Shown here piece by piece: positions 12,991 through 23,721 of a stretch of 64,000 nucleotides of DNA. A program made the position numbers and the translations under genes. Source of the stretch: Schizochytrium sp. TIO01 (lineage: Eukaryota > Sar > Bigyra > Thraustochytrida > Thraustochytriidae); contig SMSO01000032.1 in NCBI GenBank assembly GCA_004764695.1, forward strand, positions 4,463,483 to 4,527,482, given 5' to 3'. A model generated the notes under the pieces. That model did not search any database. It was not told the DNA's origin and saw only the letters and a program-made list of their open reading frames with translations. Position 1 is the first letter of the stretch. The number at the start of each line of letters is the position of its first letter.

Positions 12991-15508
12991 AGTTGAGGGA
13001 CGCGCTGCGAATGGAGGTTTATTTGCTTGTTTCCTTTTTCCTACTAGTTATTTGTTTGTTGCCAGTGTGCGCGAAGAATCACTCACTTATTTCTAATCAC
13101 TCACTTGGTTTGGTGAGTGCTTTGTTGATTTTTGCCTCAGAGTCTCTTGCCTGCTCTCTCTTTCACCACCTGCGCATCAGCTGGAAAACCCCTACAACTC
13201 CAAGATGCTTTGAGCAGCACTCGCGTGGGTCTGTTGGGTTCAAGTCTGCACAAATTGCACAGACTAAGCCAGACAATCGATTCTGCTTTTCTCTTTTTAA
13301 AGTCAAAGAATTAAAATTAAATTCATCATCATACTTGGAGTCAATCATTCGTTTAGAAAAAGAGAAGCAGAAAAGAAGAATACAAACATGGTAGTAGAAG
13401 GTATTGGGCGCTAGCAGTAGATAAAAGCACTAGTATAGATTGAAAACTGAGAAATTCTCAGAAAATAAAACTAGCACCCAACACACACATTGTTATGTAG
13501 CAGGTCACGGTACCTGATTTGATGGTACGTAAAATTGATATTCTCCAGTTAAAGCGGAGAGAATGGGAAATTACTGTTGATGCTCAGTAGTAGCTAGACC
13601 AACTCAGACATATATCTAATGTTGTTAATTAGTCTATGAGTACCTGAGGTAGATTCTGCTGATGAAAGAAAAGCATAACCTTATACTAGCAAATAGAATT
13701 AGGTTAGAGACCCATCTGAAATCCACTTTTACCGCCCCCTTCTTTTCTTTTTTAAATTATAATTAAAAATGTTTTTTAACAACTCTACACCTGTGTTGTT
13801 TTTTGTTTTTGTTTTTTCTTCATTGACGAACGAGGTATCTATTTCTTTCATATATATAGGGTCAAAATATTTAGTATTGTTATTATTATTACATTATATA
13901 TGCTGTACTGTTAATATCAATTATGCAGTCAGTCCAGGAAGCAGGCTACCGACTACACAACAATTATAGCATGCCTTGTTGTCTTGGTGTTGAATAATCC
14001 CTATGCTGATGTGAGCCATAGTGCAAAGTCGTGCAGAGACAGCACATCATAATCATTTTGCTTTGCTGAAATACAACTCCTATTCTTTGCCCCTTTTCGT
14101 TTTGTTTTGTTTATTCTAAATTTTCGACTAGTTAAAATTAATTTTAAAAAAATATTTAAATTGAAAACATAAGGTTTATCATCCAAGTTTTTTTTTTTAG
14201 TTCTGACCTAAGGGAATGCAGGCAATCTGCTTTGGCAGTGAGGTCGCGAAGTGTAGAAACTACTACTACCTGTCATTGGGTGACAAATTGCTTAGATTCT
14301 GAAAGCAAATAAGAGAAGTGCTTCAAATAAATTCTTCTCCATAAAGATCTGGAAAGAGAAGTGATAGGACATCAAGTCAAAAGGTGATGTGTTACTAGCT
14401 GGATTATCGTATGAGTTCGTTAAGATTTCTTGCTCTGCAGGTCATCCGTTATCCCTTGGGGAGGGGAGGGTTGTTGAAGCCAGCAAATGACCAAACACTA
14501 CCTTGAAGACTTGGTGCTGGCACGTGCGCGTTAAGTGCAAGTGATCAGTGGAAAAAGCAATCCGCGCACCCTACGAGGTTTCACTCACGGCGATTGTATA
14601 TAAATGCGCAGCAAGGCGACATCCAAGATTATATGAATAAATAATATTCGGTAAAGGCATACTTTTCTTGACGATAACACCAAAGCAACGAACTCTACAG
14701 CATTAATGCATATTCGTCCGAATTGCCTTTCATACAGTCATACCTGTATATAAATTTTAAAAAATAAATAATAAATGTCTCAAATAAAATAAAAAAAATA
14801 AAACAAAACAAAAGTATACGTACTCCTGAAAGAGGCTGGTATAGTTTACCACTACCTATGTGTTCTAATGCACTCTTGTATACTTTATCGCCAGTTGCAG
14901 TATCGCATCACTCACAAGCGCGTAAGAGGTTGGAAATCTCTATCACTGTATGTATGTAGTGTCTGGCGTAACGTTGTAAGATACATCTGTTAGTACCTAC
15001 CTACCTACTTACTCTTCCCTTCCCTTATGTTTTCTTTTCCACCAGCCACAATCAAATTTAAAATTCAAAGTATAGGCCTGTATATAATTAAAAAATCCAA
15101 TCATTGGTGTTTATTAGAGTCTTAGTCCAAAACAAACTATTCCTTAAAACAGGCCATGTTACCATATAAGCTGTTATTGTACTTAAGAAGTATCAAAGGT
15201 CTTTCTCTGAGGCGGAGTGGTAATCCAAAAAGTTTATGTAGGCCTATTTAGACGTCCGTTTCCAGATGGTTAGTTGTTTTTGTCATCTACTTAGGGTCGG
15301 TCCATTTACTCATTTACTGTAAGTAAGAACTACCTACTGATGTGATTTTTCATGTTGTATATTATATGCACTAGTTGTGGCGGTGGAATTTTAATAATGG
15401 TTGTGGTCTCCAAGTCGGCTAAGTGCCTTTTCCCTTCAAAAGGAGAGGCATCACCTTGCAAGCCGTACCAACCTTTTGCGTCAGAATCATTAGAAAGCAA
15501 AAAGCACG

Positions 15509-15535
15509 AACCTTTTTTCTAAATAAAAAAAGGTT
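15509..15535. repeat. Perfect short inverted repeat
   Basis: AACCTTTTTT is followed after six bases by its complement AAAAAAGGTT (with one extra A). It would form a 10-bp A/T-rich hairpin. No function can be assigned. Confidence 0.6.
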
Positions 15536-15616
15536 ACAAGACAAGGATTCATTAATAACCCACCCCCACTTTACACTGCGGAATGAACTTTTGAGATCTC
15601 TTATCATTGGCTGAGA

Positions 15617-15663
15617 ACCCTACGATGCGCAGCTTTAAACAGCACCCTACGATGCGCAACTTT
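15617..15663. repeat. Direct repeat of 20 bases
   Basis: ACCCTACGATGCGCAGCTTT at 15617-15636 recurs at 15644-15663 with one change (AACTTT). The core GCACCCTACGA also appears near 14565. It could be a protein-binding motif or chance duplication. Confidence 0.6.
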
Positions 15664-17186
15664 GGCTGTCCAAAGGTTATCTACTTACTCATGGCATAGT
15701 CTGCCGGAGTAACTCCAATAAAATCTGCAAGGAGAACATCGTGGTAATGCCCTCAACCATGAATATATATACATATCTTGAGAGCCATAGAATGCACAAA
15801 CGGCGGACTATTTTGATGCTGACATGTTTTCCCATAATGGATGAAAAGCACTTCTTAAGTAGGTACGCATCCAGCTGAGCAAAGTCTTATCAGCTGCAGA
15901 AGCCATTTGCCTTGTTTGACTACTTTGACTAAGGATCAATCATGTGTTTATTTTTCAAATAAGAAGAACGATGCAAAACTGGGGTTACCCTTACACATAC
16001 ATCTGAGCTATTCTTTGTTATTTTTACTTGCTAGTTCCTCAACTCCAATCTTTTAAGTATGAATGAAATACTGGCAAATCTTGAGGTATAGATAAATGTG
16101 ACTTGGTGCACCGTTGGAAAGAATAGCCAAATGATGCATTCTATTAGTGGTTTGGCTGGTTAAGGCGTTTGCTTGCTGCAATTATTTTCTAACAGTAGTC
16201 GAGAGCTGTATAAGCAAAGATGGCATTTACTTTTCGTCTTGTAATGCTTTATCTAGCTTTGTCGCTCAGCATATCATCTCAACGTTCTCTTTTATGTAGA
16301 TATACAAACTCCTTAGTAAGAACCTGCAGTCAAATATAGGAGTGGGTGAATGGCAGAGATTTTATTCTGTCTGAATATGTGCACAAACACTGAAGAGCAT
16401 TCAAGCAATCATGCTAGTGGGAAAATGAACCCCAGTCCCATAGTATTTAAATAAATTTATGTAGAACTTAGAATTTGACATTTGTTCAGGAACTTTGGCG
16501 GAGTAAGCTTACTCTATATCTTTCTTTCTTATGTCTCCACTAACTTTCACTCCTCTTCTCGTTATCCTATATGACTCTTCTCCCTTTCCTTCTTTTTCAA
16601 ACAAGAAATCTGAGCGTAGTAATCTTGGACAAGGAGTTTGTATTTGTCGGCTAGTATGTGCAGGATGGCAAGAAAGAAAGAAACACGTTTCCATCAGTAG
16701 TATTTGTTGGACTCATCTATAAACTTTGTGTTTTCTCTTTCATCCTTTTCTGGTTAATGGCTCTCTTTCTATATTAAGCATCGTTAAGATTTGCGATTTT
16801 GTGGTTCTAAATTGTTTAAGCTTCTTATTTCAGTACGATTCGCTATCCGTGCTGGTATCAGGCAAAGCATGTGCGGATTTTACTCGTCAGTTTAAGAAGC
16901 AACGGACGAAATGAATTCACCGACTGAGCAGGAAAGCTAACGTTTTAGGTATTCAATTATTTTCTGATCAAGCATGCAAGACAGATGTGAATTCATATAA
17001 CGAAAGAAATAGAATTTAACATGGTGGCACATTTTCTTCTGCCGCAATACATATTATGGCAGCGAAATTTCTTCAGTTCACTATTCAGAAGAATTTGGTA
17101 CTACTATAACAGAGAGCAAAAGTCAAAACTGAATAGGATGCATTTCTGATTTATTGTTTGAATGAAAGAAAATTGGAACATGAGGC

Positions 17187-18866
17187 TTACTTGCTACTGG
17201 ACGCTGCTGATGACTCAGCATTATCCGGTACCAGGTACTTGTTGAAAATACCCTTTGGATCAAGAGGTTCACAAATGAACGCATGGAATCCATCCAAAGC
17301 AGTAGATCCAATAAGACCAGGGACTTGGGGGTGAAAGTGAATTTCCTTAGGATCACTCTGACCTTGATGTAAGAAGAGAAGCTGAGGGGGGATATCAATC
17401 TTGGCGCCATCAGCACCAATGACCTCTCCTTGAAGTTTCGCTGCGCTACTAGCCTGCTCGGGATCCTCTTCGAGACTAAAGTCCCAAATAGAAACCTGAT
17501 TATCCGCACCAGCAGCAGCAATAACAGTCTCGTCGTGCGGATGCCACTCCAAAGAAGTAATAGGTGCCTTGTGCCATTGAAAAAATCCAACCGGCTCAGG
17601 TTTGGTTGCAAGACCTCCCTGCGCTTTATTAGGCTTGAGCATACGTAAGTCCCATACTTTGAAGGAACCATCATCAGATCCAGAGGCCAGGAGGTAGGGA
17701 ACGCGTTTATTCCATGAAAGGACGTTCACATCCTTGGTGTGAGCATCTGCAAGGGTAACCATTGCGCGGCTGCGCTCACGGACATCCCAGATACGCACGC
17801 TAAGATCAACGGAACCAGATGCAAGAACTGTTGGTTCTACAGGACTCCATTGAAGATCCTCCACGGAGTCAGTGTGTCCAGGCAGCGGTGTGGAGTCTAC
17901 AACACAAGTGCCATCCGGCTGGACTTGCCAGAGAAAAATATCGCGATGGCAGTCGCCACTTGCCATGCGACCCTCATGAACAGAGGACCAATCAAGGGCA
18001 TAACCCTCATCCTTGTGGCCCTTGAAAGCAAAAATAGCTCCATTTGCTGTGGGTGGAGCATTTGCCTTGGCTGCGCCGGCATCACTGGCCATACCAGGAA
18101 CAGTCATGCGCATGGAACGCAATTGAGGGGCGATGTCCCACATGTACACACGGCCGGCATCTGACCAAGTCGAAACGATGTTAGGATGTTGAGGCATAGA
18201 CCGAACGCGGTTGACTGCACCAGGGTGCTTTACGAAGCGTGAGTCCACAATTGGGTCATCGTCAAGGTCATCATCCTCATCATCGTCATCATCATCGTCG
18301 TCATCTTCATCAAGGCGGTCCTTTCGAGTACGATGCATGTCGCTGAGTTTGAGAATTAGCAGACGATTGTTCCGGGTTTCATCTGCTTGAGTTCCTGCAA
18401 CCATTAGCATACTGGCAGGAAGCTTGACTCGGTCAGCTCCAAGACCATCACGAAGAAAGTCAAAGCTGAGGCACGGCCATTCCATGTGGAGTTGATGGAG
18501 CATAATGTATGCAGAGCTGTCGTACTCTAGCTCTTCGTCCTCAGCAAGCTCATCAACGCCTGCACGGAAGAGTCTCTGTTGTGCGTTGCCGACTTTCTCC
18601 TCGTCTTCATCACTGTTTGCATCCATGTCTTCGTCTTCGTCATCTTCCTCATCAATTTGACCATTGGTTTTTTGCTGATTCTTGTTGGCCTCCACTTCTT
18701 CGTCATCCTCGACTTCGTCTTCGAAAGGGTCCTCAAACACAAGATCTCCCTCAGCGTCCTCTCGCCTCTTCTGCCCAGGCGCTAATTGTTCTCCAGCACG
18801 AGTGGCTTTGGTTTGATCATCGTCGCCACCACGTTCACGCCTCTTGTTGCTCGGACGTCCGCTCAT
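17187..18866 (-). CDS. GRWD1: Glutamate-rich WD-repeat protein, GRWD1/Rrb1 family
   Basis: Ribosome-biogenesis and histone-binding WD40 protein; the yeast relative Rrb1 chaperones ribosomal protein uL3 in the nucleolus. The 559-residue product has the family layout: a basic start, long acidic runs (residues about 40-95 and an Asp run near 185-200), a HMEWPCLSFDFL segment before the propeller, then WD repeats ending in VSTWSDAGRVYMWD, LASGSVDLSVRIWD, LASGSDDGSFKVWD and AAAGADNQVSIWD. Near the end are LLFLHQGQSDPKEIHFHPQ and the typical GLIGSTALDGF. The gene is intronless and full length for the family. The start is the first Met and is followed by a basic segment. Confidence 0.93.
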   Translation of the reverse strand: MSGRPSNKRRERGGDDDQTKATRAGEQLAPGQKRREDAEGDLVFEDPFEDEVEDDEEVEANKNQQKTNGQIDEEDDEDEDMDANSDEDEEKVGNAQQRLFRAGVDELAEDEELEYDSSAYIMLHQLHMEWPCLSFDFLRDGLGADRVKLPASMLMVAGTQADETRNNRLLILKLSDMHRTRKDRLDEDDDDDDDDDEDDDLDDDPIVDSRFVKHPGAVNRVRSMPQHPNIVSTWSDAGRVYMWDIAPQLRSMRMTVPGMASDAGAAKANAPPTANGAIFAFKGHKDEGYALDWSSVHEGRMASGDCHRDIFLWQVQPDGTCVVDSTPLPGHTDSVEDLQWSPVEPTVLASGSVDLSVRIWDVRERSRAMVTLADAHTKDVNVLSWNKRVPYLLASGSDDGSFKVWDLRMLKPNKAQGGLATKPEPVGFFQWHKAPITSLEWHPHDETVIAAAGADNQVSIWDFSLEEDPEQASSAAKLQGEVIGADGAKIDIPPQLLFLHQGQSDPKEIHFHPQVPGLIGSTALDGFHAFICEPLDPKGIFNKYLVPDNAESSAASSSK

Positions 18867-20152
18867 TTTCGAGTGTCTTTTTATCTAGCGTGTAGTATCA
18901 CTCTTCTGTTTCTCTGATTCTACTTTCCTTGTTTGCGCCTAGACCAAAGATCCCTGGGCTCTATCGACTCTCTCGACCAGCCGATCAAGGGACTATCTGC
19001 CTAGACCACACCAGACCAGACAAGGCACACAACGCCAGTGGATTCAACAACTACAAATCTCAGATGAACCAAGGCAAGAAAGCCTCTGGTCCTCACAGCC
19101 AGTCTTTTGCAGGCCACAATGTCAGTCTGTGACCTTGCTGCTCCAGAAGGGTCCAAAGAGAAGCTGATGCGATTCTTTGTCCCCCTACTTAGGTGGTTTT
19201 GCTTGCCAAGTTCAAGCGCTCCAGTGAAAGAGCAAATAAGCAAGGACTCACGCAGCCACTCACTGTCCAAGTCCTTTGGCTTTGCTTTATTTCCATTCTT
19301 TACTCCTTTCTTATAATGGTAATTCATGCTATCATTTATTAGGACTTGCACCACTCAATATAGTGAAGACCCTTTACTTTCCACTTAGCTTTTGCTTTTA
19401 CCCAATTGAAAGAATTTTACATAGCCTTTGACTAACTGTGAGTAACATGGTAGGTAAGCCCTACTGGGTATTTATCTACCTCAATGTGGTACACTCTCGC
19501 CATTCAGAGGCTACTCATACGGTACTATCGATCGATCCTTAGATTTTGGTCACTGTCACTGCTCAGATTTAATTAGTTAAAATACTTTACTTCAAAATAA
19601 TTTGGGCCAGAACTCAACTCAAAAAGTAGTGCTAGTAGGTGCTACTATAGGTCCCATTTCACATTAGACTTTCTCTACCCAAGCAGGGATTGTTTTGGCT
19701 TGAGTTTTTATCCAAGTTTAAATATTCGTAGAGGCTACCTCTGCCTAGTACCCGCATAAAATAAAAGCATGTAAAACGGGGGGGGAAATCGAAAACAGTA
19801 GGTTCACTTTCCTAGATTAATATCATCGCAAATCTCTTACTGAGCCTACAGGTGGGGGGCTGTAGTTAGATATTCCCTACATTTAGTGTCGCGTACACGC
19901 CTCAATTGTTTTCCATTATCCTGTTGTAGATTATTGCTTTGAATCATTTGCCACTGCTACTGTCTATCTTACATTTTCAAATTTGTATGATCATTTAGAA
20001 ATCATTACACTGAAGATTGGGTGAAATAAAAAGAAGAGAAATCACTTCAGTTGTTTATCTCTAGTACTTGGCCAGTTTTGCGCTGACGATGCTTGGGAAG
20101 TTGTGTGTACGATACAAGGAATATTTCAAGCAGAGTCAAGGCATGGATTTGT
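18867..20152. other. Spacer upstream of GRWD1
   Basis: No convincing gene. It probably contains the GRWD1 promoter and the 3' end of the DUF4442 gene. It holds one copy of the dispersed hairpin repeat (19685-19743) and a G-run near 19780. Confidence 0.5.
19685..19743 (-). repeat. Dispersed hairpin repeat, copy 1
   Basis: Minus-strand copy with AACTTGGATAAAAACTCAAG followed by CCAAAACAATCCCTG, and AGAGGTA upstream of the core. It matches the family seen at 26902-26940 and 44301-44358. Confidence 0.75.
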
Positions 20153-20779
20153 TTATGCTCTAATGGACCATTCAGCAGTGACAATGGCAACGATCTCGCC
20201 TTTTTCATTATGTAACGAAGTTTTGATTGGCACAGTCGTCGACTGCCCAGGACCTGGAATATCATCTTTCAAAAGTTCGCACGTAGCAGTAATGGTACCA
20301 CGAGCTTTGGCTATGAATTTCGATTCAAGACGTGTAACGATTGCTTTAATCTTACGATCTTCAAGGCGACGTACCTGCTGCTGGAGCGTCAGCATAGCAA
20401 GCCCACCTGTATATTCTCCTAGATTAGTCAATGCTACTGCGTGCAACGAGTTGAACGGGTTCTTAAGCCACGGCCGTTCAGTCATTGATGCAGCACAAAC
20501 AACTTTGCCAGTTTTAGCCTCTGCCTCGAGGCGCCTCAGGATAGGCTCGCAGCTAGCCGAGTATGGCGCGACGAACCGCGTAAGTAATTTGAAGACATGG
20601 CCGCGCCATGGCACGCCTCCTAAAGTCCTGAAAAGAAGAGCGTGATCCTGAAGCACCCGCGGTTCACGCAGGATGGCAACCAAAAGAGGGCCTGCTGCGA
20701 AGGCAACCGCTGCTGTTGTGCGAGCTGCATCTAGCAAGTCATACAATGGCTTCGCAAAAAGCGTCAGTAGACCGTCCAT
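20153..20779 (-). CDS. DUF4442 hotdog-fold protein (thioesterase-like)
   Basis: The 208-residue protein matches the DUF4442 family, which has a hotdog fold related to acyl-CoA thioesterases; no substrate is known. Visible features: a hydrophobic N-terminus (LLTLFAKPLYDLL), the pattern NSLHAVALTNLGEYTGGLAM typical of the hotdog helix, and KFIAKARGTITATCEL, which corresponds to the strand around the usual ARG-x-TATA motif. It ends in a conserved-looking strand, GEIVAIVTAEWSIRA. The gene is intronless and its length is normal for the family. The hydrophobic start might associate with membrane or act as a targeting peptide; this is inference. Confidence 0.8.
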   Translation of the reverse strand: MDGLLTLFAKPLYDLLDAARTTAAVAFAAGPLLVAILREPRVLQDHALLFRTLGGVPWRGHVFKLLTRFVAPYSASCEPILRRLEAEAKTGKVVCAASMTERPWLKNPFNSLHAVALTNLGEYTGGLAMLTLQQQVRRLEDRKIKAIVTRLESKFIAKARGTITATCELLKDDIPGPGQSTTVPIKTSLHNEKGEIVAIVTAEWSIRA

Positions 20780-22743
20780 GGTGCCGATGTACTGTCTGCC
20801 TTTCAGATACGAACTTGAGATAAGTGCCTAGCGAAAGTTCTTTGCCGAGGCTCTTGATCATGCCAGGCCACTCTCACTTAGTCTAAAGCTAGTCCTTAAA
20901 ATCCTTTTTTCTTGGCCAAAAGCTTTTAAAAATCATTATTACATCATTATTACATAGGTAGGTAGGTAGGTAGGTAGGTAGGTAGGTAGGTACCTACTTA
21001 CTAGTATTCATGTAGGTTGTAAAAATAAAAAGGCTAGATTAGATTATGGTTTTTCACAATGTAATAAAGCTTATGTCGAAATTGGGAGTAAGGATGCAAG
21101 GCTAAAGGGATTAAATGTGTACAGATTCGGGCGCTTACTGCAATAATGTCTAATATGATGAAAAGGCGCTAACAAATCAACGAGGATAATAGCGTTGTAT
21201 CATGTTAGGATCGTAGTTCTGTCTACTTATACCGCCTGTGATCCTCTACGAAGTAAAGTAGCTCTCTTTTCATTTATATCTCGAGCCATAACTGAATATA
21301 TTGTAACCTGATATCATGAGGTTGCTATATTAGAAGAGTTGTCAGGATAAGTTAGCTTCATAACAATGTATGGTGCATGACGATCATAGAGAAGATAACA
21401 AATGACTACTTTTAAAATCTAAACAAGCATGTCACAAAGCTTTTAGAAATTAGCTCTTCTTGAATAAAGGGCTAAGAACAGCCAGCTATTATTGACATAC
21501 AAAAGAATAATGTCATCATTGGTGCTGCAAGATGGATCTGGTCAGCTGGAGATTGGGAAAATGAAGACAAGAGGTTTGATTCCAAGAAGGTTGATTTTTA
21601 ATTTAACACTTAGCGCACTCCGAGTCAGGCCAATTCATGTAGGAGTCCAAGACACTCTTCAACTATGCTAGATAGAATTGACTCGGTTAGATCAACTCAA
21701 ATCCTCAACTATCAATTCAAGACACCCCATAATTCTAGGAAATGTGTAGGCACACTTCTGATTGTTGGCTTTTTAACCACCGCAAGTCTAGTTGTCTAGT
21801 TCTGCTCTATTACAAGCCATATATCCATGAAGTCTTTACAAAAGGATGCCTAGAACTCAAACAATGTCTTATCCACTAGCTCCTTCGACTGAAGATCTGA
21901 ACAATTGGGACAAGTCTTACATAATAAACCTACCTCCAGCAGTGGAGAAGTGTACTCTTGATTGGAAAGATAACCATGAAATTTTATATTGAAATTTTTT
22001 AATTGCTCGTGATGTTCAACAAGGTGCTTTTTACGCTCAAACAAAGGCGCATGCTATTCTGCAGCTTGCTTGACCCAGAACAGAACGAAGCTTGAGATAT
22101 TGCGGGATAAGGATCCTTCGAATAAAAATATATCTTGAGCTTCGCATTAATATAACAATATTTGCAATCTAATGTTGTACATAACTTCATCCAGTTTGTA
22201 CTCATGTGAACATGTTGGTAATATATTGACAGATTAATAATTAAATATATCATGCGAATTCAAGAAGGATGAATAAATTTGTGCAAGGAGGAATGTATCC
22301 TTGTCTCTTTGAATGAACTGTATAGAATTCAACTCTGTTGTATTGAAGGAACTTACATAAATTTATTCGAAAGCGTGTAGCAGCTCTCAGCTTAACCCGG
22401 ATTACGAACTTGATCGACGAAGGACGCCATGACACGCCCCCCTTCTATGCTAGCTTCTTGGAGTAAATCTTACAGTTTTGAGCATGTAAAATAAAACCAA
22501 AACAAGCAAAGAAAGGAATGTCCAAATGACGATTCATTTGCACCAGGGCTTAATAACAATACAGCGTACCAATTAAAATGTTTATATGTACAAGATTAAA
22601 GATATCAATGTGTACAAGAGATCTGAGCGCAATGAGAGCTAAGATAGTCGTCAATCAGAAAAAAAAAAAATAAGTGTGTTTTGTTGCGCCTGCATGGTAA
22701 CATTGCTTTGGCAGTAGCTCCAAGTGCAGAACCTTGGAATCGG
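20780..22743. other. Spacer with TAGG microsatellite
   Basis: No gene recognised. It contains a (TAGG) repeat and AT-rich sequence with only short, unconvincing reading frames on both strands. Confidence 0.5.
20955..20992. repeat. (TAGG)n microsatellite
   Basis: About nine uninterrupted TAGG units. TAGG/CCTA runs recur in most spacers of this window. Confidence 0.9.
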
Positions 22744-23658
22744 TTAAATTATATACATGAGAGCTCTGTTAGCAAAATTTGAACGGCCTACCATCACACC
22801 AAAAGTAAGAACACAGAAATGAGAAACAAAGAGAGGAGTGCTAAGGAATTCAATAACTCGCGAAAACGATATCCAGCTTATCCAGATAGTAGAGTCTGGA
22901 ACAACCTCACCAAGCTTTGCGCGGCACTCACGACGTTGTCTCCTTCGCTCTGCTTTGTCAGATTTTTCTCCTCGTTGAAAGTGTGGCGAGGATAAAATAC
23001 TGCTACTATCGCCACGGTCTAAATTGCGTCGAGAACCCGTTGAAGATAGCGTGTCCTCATCAGAGCTACGCGATACCACATGTCTTCGTGACCCATTGCT
23101 CCAGGCTGTTGCGTCATGAAGTTGAGATTGAGGATGAGAATGCAGGTGTGGAGCCCCAGGATTGGGCTGAACATCAAAGCCTCGAGGCGACAGAGGAATG
23201 GGCACCGAATTGTGCATCATAACCCCGAGAAAGGGATGTGAGCGATCACCATAACGATGGCTGCGTGCAGCAGCAGCTGCTGCTGCAGCTGCGCGGATTT
23301 CTTCTTCTGGTATAGAGTTATCAGTAGCTATGGAAAAAGGTGAACCAAGGCGACCAAGATTGCTTTCACGTTGCATTGCCAAGCCTAGAGATTGTTCAGC
23401 TTGTGCAAGAGAATCATAGCAGTAATCTTGCCCAGAGTATAACAGGGTATGCATTCCATCTGGTGTTCGCCTGATTGGAAGCATTTCTTGAGCATAACTT
23501 TCTGAAAAGTCACTGAGCTCGTGATCACTGGCGCGAGATGATGCTCGTGAAAATGCACCGCCCGTTTCATCAAGAACAATCCAAGAATCACTAGTACGCG
23601 CACCCATGCTCGCACGGCTGTTCTCTCGTGGGATTGGTCCGGAGTCTGCAGTAGACAT
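22744..23658 (-). CDS. Tail-anchored BNIP3/NIX-like protein, candidate mitophagy receptor
   Basis: 304 residues, mostly disordered and Ser/Arg-rich, with one C-terminal membrane segment (about 268-291) and a 13-residue tail, so a tail-anchored topology. The segment matches the BNIP3/NIX transmembrane motif in spacing: Ser279-His280, then Gly287, Gly291 and Arg292 (SH-x6-G-x3-GR), preceded by FSRVIEFLSTPLFV. Near the N-terminus is DSWIVLDE (Trp26-Leu29), a W-x-x-L LC3/Atg8-interacting motif flanked by Asp/Ser/Glu; BNIP3 has SWVEL in the same place. A poly-Ala run lies around residue 125. In known members the His/Gly helix dimerises in the outer mitochondrial membrane and the LIR recruits autophagosomes. 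That role here is inference. A TATATAAA string 56 bases upstream (23714-23721) supports this start. An open frame continues further upstream to about 24068. Confidence 0.65.
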   Translation of the reverse strand: MSTADSGPIPRENSRASMGARTSDSWIVLDETGGAFSRASSRASDHELSDFSESYAQEMLPIRRTPDGMHTLLYSGQDYCYDSLAQAEQSLGLAMQRESNLGRLGSPFSIATDNSIPEEEIRAAAAAAAAARSHRYGDRSHPFLGVMMHNSVPIPLSPRGFDVQPNPGAPHLHSHPQSQLHDATAWSNGSRRHVVSRSSDEDTLSSTGSRRNLDRGDSSSILSSPHFQRGEKSDKAERRRQRRECRAKLGEVVPDSTIWISWISFSRVIEFLSTPLFVSHFCVLTFGVMVGRSNFANRALMYII

Positions 23659-23713
23659 GCTATGAATAAACTCTTGAATAAAGATTTGAGGACTGGACGG
23701 GGGGTGTGCAGTG

Positions 23714-23721
23714 TTTATATA
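23714..23721 (-). promoter_or_regulatory. Possible TATA box of the BNIP3-like gene
   Basis: TATATAAA on the minus strand, 56 bases before the ATG at 23658. The spacing would fit a short 5' leader. Similar strings are not evident before most other genes here. Confidence 0.35.

Larger units (their letters stand above)
12991..17186. other. 4.2 kb spacer without a recognisable gene
   Basis: AT-rich with many short mirrored reading frames and no codon-like stretch that I recognise. Items seen: a TATATAAA string near 14600, a perfect hairpin at 15509-15535, a 20-base direct repeat at 15617-15663, and pyrimidine-rich tracts near 16510-16600. The part next to 12990 probably holds the 5' region of the kinase-phosphatase gene, and the part next to 17186 the 3' region of GRWD1. 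Confidence 0.5.

Noticed and set aside
17123-17674. 183-codon minus-strand frame overlapping the end of GRWD1
   Set aside because: It lies in another frame of the GRWD1 gene, whose WD repeats are clearly real there; it has no recognisable domain.
21499-21590. Possible tRNA with GGTTTGATTCC resembling a B box
   Set aside because: Neither the T-arm nor the acceptor arm can be paired, and no anticodon arm is found at the right distance.
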